Below, one piece after another: positions 29,610 to 33,421 of a stretch of 33,421 nt of DNA. The translations under genes and the position numbers were made by a program. The stretch covers positions 1-33,421 of the IMG/VR virus record IMGVR_UViG_3300022842_000036; one strand, given 5' to 3'. Under the pieces are notes generated by a model. It did no database searches, was not told the DNA's origin, and saw nothing but the letters and a program-made list of their open reading frames with translations. The DNA comes from a virus. Each line of letters begins with the position of its first letter. Within the stretch, counting starts at the first letter, position 1.

Positions 29610-30416
29610 ATGGCACAAACAGAAACGCCAAAATCAGAAGTAGTTAAAAAAGAAACTGCATCTGCCCCATCACTAGATGTTTCATCATTGGAACAGTTAG
29701 CTGGTGCAGGAGCGGAAAACATTACATCAAATGATGTATCCCTTCCGTTCTTAAAGATCCTCACTAACAATTCACCTCACGTAACTCAAGGTGATTCTAA
29801 GTTTATTGAGAATGCAAGACCAGGACAGGTAATTAATACTGTTCTAAATAAACTTTATAATGGTAAGGACGGTTTTAAAGTCGTTCCTTGTTTTTATAAA
29901 TTTGAATACGTAGAGTGGGCTGACAGAGGTACACAGAATTCTGTTGCACCTGTTAATTCATATGCTGCGGATTCAGACATTATGGCTACAACTACTAGAG
30001 GAGATGATAGAAAAGATAGGTTACCAAATGGTAATTATATTGAACCGACTCATTATCACTATGTAGTAATTGTAGATGAAAACGATCAACCGTCAGAGAC
30101 AGCAGTTATAGTCATGAAGGCCACTCAAGCTAAGAAGTCTAAGAAGTGGAATTCAATGATGCTTTCTCAGAGAAGAAAAGGTAAAAACGGAATGTTCCAA
30201 CCACCAACATGGTCTCAAATTTATTTGATGAAGACTATGCTTGAAAAGAATAGTTTAGGTTCTTGGTTTGGATGGGAAGTTGAACACCATAAAGACATTC
30301 CTAATCAAGACTTAATGGATACGGCTATGTCGTTCTATGAAACTTGTAAGCAAGGAAATACTAAGGTGAATCTTGCTCAAGAAGGCGAGCCACAAGTAAC
30401 ATCAGCACCGTTTTAA
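29610..30416 (+). CDS. Conserved phage protein next to the primase, possible ssDNA-binding or recombination protein
   Basis: 268 residues; ribosome site AGGAG (29600-29604). The N-terminus is disordered (TETPKSEVVKKETASAP). The conserved part contains DVSLPFLKILTNNSPHV, FIENARPGQVINTVLNKLYN, VVPCFYKFEYVEWADR and KKWNSMMLSQRRKGKNGMFQ. 'PFLKIL...SP.V.....FI..A..G...NT.......G..V.P......Y.EW' is a widespread phage family, usually unassigned. A binding role on single-stranded DNA is inferred from its place between operon leader and primase; a hydrophobic, non-acidic C-terminus (VTSAPF) differs from classic SSB tails. Confidence 0.55.
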   Translation: MAQTETPKSEVVKKETASAPSLDVSSLEQLAGAGAENITSNDVSLPFLKILTNNSPHVTQGDSKFIENARPGQVINTVLNKLYNGKDGFKVVPCFYKFEYVEWADRGTQNSVAPVNSYAADSDIMATTTRGDDRKDRLPNGNYIEPTHYHYVVIVDENDQPSETAVIVMKATQAKKSKKWNSMMLSQRRKGKNGMFQPPTWSQIYLMKTMLEKNSLGSWFGWEVEHHKDIPNQDLMDTAMSFYETCKQGNTKVNLAQEGEPQVTSAPF

Positions 30417-30418
30417 AT

Positions 30419-31960
30419 ATGGAATCGCTAGAATTTTTTAGCGACCTATTCGGCGGATTAGACTCCGCTTACGGTACCTATGAGCTCAATGGGGCTCATA
30501 GGTCTGATGGTAAAGCAGAAGGTAAAGCGCTTACTAAGAAAGGGTCTGTAACAAACGAACTATTTGAAAAACATCTAAAAGGTGAAGTCTCTATAGGTAT
30601 TGTTCCAATTATGAAGGACAATAACTGTAAGTGGGGCTGTATTGATGTAGATAAATATTCTATGGATATTAAATCTACTATTAAAAAAATTAGAGAACTA
30701 AAACTTCCACTCTTTCCTTATAGATCTAAGTCTGGTGGATTACATTTATTTTTACATATTGATGGTGTGATAACTGCATCTGAGATGATTAATAAATTAA
30801 CTGAGATAGCCGGAGTATTAGGTTTTGGAGATTGTGAAATATTTCCTAAACAAAGAACAATTAATGTAGAACTAGGAACTATAGGTAATTGGTTAAATCT
30901 ACCTTACTTTAATGCAGAAATGACTATGCGATATGCATTAGATGACAACGGCCACTCGATACCTTTTGAGAAATTACCAGAAGCTGTTAGTAAATTTAGA
31001 TTAAAACCTAAAGATTTCTATGCAATAAAAATTGAAGTACAGGAAAACGGAGACGATATGTTTAAGGAATATCCTCCATGTGTACAATCATTTATGACAA
31101 CGCAGATGGAGCAAGGTGGTAGAAACGAAGCTTTGTTTAATGTGGGTGTATGTATGATTAAGAAGTTAGGTAAAGAAGGAGCATGGGAACATGATCTTCA
31201 AGAAGTAAATAAAGCTTGGGGAGAAAATGCATTACCTGCAAAAGAAGTTAAGGCTACAATTATTAATTCTTTAACTAAAGAAAAAGAATATAATTATAAA
31301 TGTAACACTCCGCCTGCTAAAAGGTTTTGTAACCAAGATCTATGTATTAAAAGAAAGTTAGGTATAGGTAAAAGTAACTATAGTTTTTCTGTAGATTCTT
31401 TTCAAAAGATTAATACTAAGCCACCTAAATATATTTTAACTATTGATAAGAAGCCTATAAGATTAACTGGACAAGAACTTTGTCAGCAACAATTACTTAA
31501 AACACAGTTGTTTGATACAGATATTGTTTGGAAAACTATGGAGAAGGAATCATTTCATTTATGGTTAAATTATCTTAAAACAATACAAACTGATGTGGAA
31601 GGTTATGACTTTACAGATGATGATAAAGATGAATTTGAATACATATTCAAAAACTTTATTGATGATAACCAAGTTGCAGATGATATATCTCAAACACAAA
31701 GTGATTATGTTTATGAAGAAGATGGTTATATGTTTTTTAGATTAGAGGTCTTTAAAAAGTTTTTAAAGAAAGAAGGTCAGAACTTAAAGGCTCCAGAAGT
31801 AAAAGAAATATTAATAGACAATGGAGCAGAGTATATAAGGAAGCATAAGGAATACACAGCTAGACTTTGGAAAATATCTAAACCTAAGTTTGAATCTGTA
31901 AAAGATCGTAACGTTAACTTTAACAAGAAGATGCCTAGCTTTGATCCAGATAATCAATAA
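30419..31960 (+). CDS. Archaeo-eukaryotic-type primase (AEP, TOTE-like primase domain)
   Basis: 513 residues. The catalytic D76-x-D78 (GCIDVDKYSMDI), S105-G-G-x-H109 (RSKSGGLHLFLH) and EIFPKQ (140-145) are the three motifs of the AEP polymerase/primase fold. LPLFPYRSKSGG matches the TOTE-type group. After GNWLNLPYF comes a helical primase C-terminal domain (RNEALFNVGVCMIKKLG...) with a Cys cluster, KCNTPPAKRFCNQDLCIK (about 289-306), a probable zinc or Fe-S site. There is no attached helicase domain. It probably makes primers for phage DNA synthesis with the neighbouring helicases. No ribosome site is visible; the ATG lies two bases after the upstream stop. Confidence 0.8.
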   Translation: MESLEFFSDLFGGLDSAYGTYELNGAHRSDGKAEGKALTKKGSVTNELFEKHLKGEVSIGIVPIMKDNNCKWGCIDVDKYSMDIKSTIKKIRELKLPLFPYRSKSGGLHLFLHIDGVITASEMINKLTEIAGVLGFGDCEIFPKQRTINVELGTIGNWLNLPYFNAEMTMRYALDDNGHSIPFEKLPEAVSKFRLKPKDFYAIKIEVQENGDDMFKEYPPCVQSFMTTQMEQGGRNEALFNVGVCMIKKLGKEGAWEHDLQEVNKAWGENALPAKEVKATIINSLTKEKEYNYKCNTPPAKRFCNQDLCIKRKLGIGKSNYSFSVDSFQKINTKPPKYILTIDKKPIRLTGQELCQQQLLKTQLFDTDIVWKTMEKESFHLWLNYLKTIQTDVEGYDFTDDDKDEFEYIFKNFIDDNQVADDISQTQSDYVYEEDGYMFFRLEVFKKFLKKEGQNLKAPEVKEILIDNGAEYIRKHKEYTARLWKISKPKFESVKDRNVNFNKKMPSFDPDNQ

Positions 31961-33421
31961 AACTGCTAAAATATTTGGGCCTCCTGGTACAGGTAAAACC
32001 ACGAGGCTTATTAAAATAATAGAAAAATGGTTAAGGTTAGGTGTACAACCCCATGAGATTGTCTATGTATCTTTCACAAACAAAGCTGTTAACGAAGCTG
32101 TATCAAGAGTAGTTAAAAAATTTAAAGATTACAAAGAAGAAGATTTTGATAATTTTAGAACTATTCATTCTTTTTGTAAAAAACATTTAGATAACGTTCA
32201 AGTGGTAGATCCTAGAATAGATATGTTGGAGTTTCATACGGATTGGGGAACTGTTTCAGCTAACATGAGTGATGAAGACATGAACAACAGGGTATTTAAT
32301 AACTGGTTTCTTAGAGTATATGACAAATCTAGAAATTTATTAATTGAACCAGATGAAGCTTTTAGAAGAGAGACAATTAAAAGAGGAAGGTTAATTCAAT
32401 ATAGAGACATCATAAGAAATTATGAAAAATTTAAAAAGAATCATAAAATAGACTTTACAGATATGGTTGAAAAATATATTGAAGAAGTTAATCCACAACA
32501 TTACAAAGTATTTATAGTAGATGAGGCTCAAGATCTAACTCCACTTCAATGGAAATTTGTCTACAAGATAGCAGAAAAAGCAAAAAGAATTTATTTAGCT
32601 GGAGATGATGATCAAGCCATATATGAATGGAATGGTGCAGATGTACATTCTTTTCTAACTTTCCCTGGGAAAGTATTTACCTTAAAAAAATCATATAGAT
32701 TAAACAAAGATGTCCATAGTTTATCAAAAGAAATATTAAAATTTATAACTGTGAGACAAGAAAAAGAATTTACTAGCAACAATGTAAGAGGTTATATAGA
32801 GAGATACTCTAAGTTTAATGAGATTCCAATAGGTAAAATAGAGGGCTCCTGGCTAATTTTAGGAAGAGTAAGAAATAATGTAAACGAATTAAGAGATTTT
32901 GCTAGAGCAAAAGGCTTATACTTCCAAGACATGAGAGGTAATAAATCATTTAATATGAACAAATGGTTAGCTATTTCTTATTGGGAGAAGTTAAAAAAGG
33001 GAGGAACTCTTAACAAAGAAGAAGTGGGAATTATGTATGACTTTATTCAAGAGATAAAAAGAGGATGGAGAAAGATAGATGCTAAATCTTGGTCAGCTGT
33101 TCATCCTAATGAACCTTTAGATCTACAATTTTTAAAAACTCAAGCAGGACTACACACACCTAACAACAATTGGTGGGAAGTACTAAACCGTAAATTTACT
33201 ATAAAGGACTTGGATTATTTTGAAACTATGTTAAAAAACAATGTAGAACTTGATGACAAAGCTAACATTATTATTGACACTATTCACTCCGTTAAAGGAG
33301 GAGAAGCAGACAATGTTATTATATATGAGAAGTCTAATTGGCCATCTCATTTTAATAGTAAGAATGGTAATGATAAAATGGCTGAAGCCCGAGTCTGGTA
33401 TACAGGAGTGACTCGTGCTAA
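31941..33421 (+). CDS. UvrD/Rep-like superfamily 1 helicase, 3' end beyond the window
   Basis: At least 493 codons, truncated at the right edge. TTG 31941 is the best start seen (MIQIINKTAKIFGPPGTGKT), overlapping the primase end by 20 bases; no ATG lies before Walker A, so the start is uncertain. SF1 motifs: I GPPGTGKTT, Ia VSFTNKAVNEA, II IVDEAQD, III LAGDDDQAIYEWNGAD, V DTIHSVKGGEADNVI and VI ARVWYTGVTRA at the edge. The motifs are intact. This 3'-5' helicase class unwinds DNA in replication and repair. It follows the primase directly, so the two are probably co-expressed. Confidence 0.85.
   Translation, partial: MIQIINKTAKIFGPPGTGKTTRLIKIIEKWLRLGVQPHEIVYVSFTNKAVNEAVSRVVKKFKDYKEEDFDNFRTIHSFCKKHLDNVQVVDPRIDMLEFHTDWGTVSANMSDEDMNNRVFNNWFLRVYDKSRNLLIEPDEAFRRETIKRGRLIQYRDIIRNYEKFKKNHKIDFTDMVEKYIEEVNPQHYKVFIVDEAQDLTPLQWKFVYKIAEKAKRIYLAGDDDQAIYEWNGADVHSFLTFPGKVFTLKKSYRLNKDVHSLSKEILKFITVRQEKEFTSNNVRGYIERYSKFNEIPIGKIEGSWLILGRVRNNVNELRDFARAKGLYFQDMRGNKSFNMNKWLAISYWEKLKKGGTLNKEEVGIMYDFIQEIKRGWRKIDAKSWSAVHPNEPLDLQFLKTQAGLHTPNNNWWEVLNRKFTIKDLDYFETMLKNNVELDDKANIIIDTIHSVKGGEADNVIIYEKSNWPSHFNSKNGNDKMAEARVWYTGVTRA

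Noticed and set aside
1-33421. tRNA, rRNA, CRISPR array, insertion sequence, integrase/attachment site
   Set aside because: None seen: no cloverleaf-like CCA ends, no spaced repeats, no transposase or recombinase motifs. A covariance-model search could still find a degenerate tRNA.

Overview
The window is a continuous stretch of an AT-rich, tightly packed tailed-phage genome. Genes usually abut through TAATG, ATGA or GTGA overlaps, and all but two run on the + strand. The head-tail adaptor genes, the tail hub or nozzle-like protein and three large candidate ejection proteins point to a short-tailed (podovirus-like) virion. The small-protein motifs and the oxygenase/halogenase cassette resemble marine phages of the pelagiphage/uncultured-marine-podovirus kind. 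That habitat and host assignment is inferred from memory of such genomes, not computed. No terminase, portal, major capsid, tRNA, CRISPR or integrase is visible.

Layout: (1) 1-740, lysis: two small hydrophobic ORFs and an M15-type peptidase endolysin. (2) 740-3604, a run of very small proteins, then two adaptor-type proteins and small virion proteins. (3) 3617-8190, receptor-binding module: a long fibre with repeats, a beta-repeat protein, a second fibre sharing its C-terminal domain, a glycine-rich adhesin and its partner. (4) 8212-13616, an even more AT-rich cassette: a DUF6065-like protein, five candidate Fe(II)-dependent oxygenases of different subfamilies, one degenerate oxygenase relative, a small protein, and a tryptophan-halogenase-like flavoprotein. 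(5) 13668-18416, the large tail protein, small virion proteins and two glycosyltransferases. (6) 18472-26642, candidate internal/ejection proteins, a GNAT-like protein and a small coiled-coil/membrane protein. (7) 26655-33421, DNA metabolism: a PD-(D/E)XK nuclease, a minus-strand SNF2-type helicase with a small gene, a divergent promoter, two conserved replication-region proteins, an archaeo-eukaryotic-type primase and a UvrD/Rep helicase cut by the right edge.

The most interesting signals are three. First, the oxygenase/halogenase cassette sits inside the tail module next to a Gly/Pro-containing adhesin. Second, at five starts lacking a Shine-Dalgarno sequence, a -10-like hexamer lies exactly six bases before the ATG, which would place transcription start on the A of the start codon (leaderless mRNAs); two of these share TAGACA-17-TATAWA. 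Third, two otherwise unrelated small proteins end in the same hexapeptide YYKDIL, encoded with synonymous differences. All functional statements rest on motifs read by eye; no database search was run.
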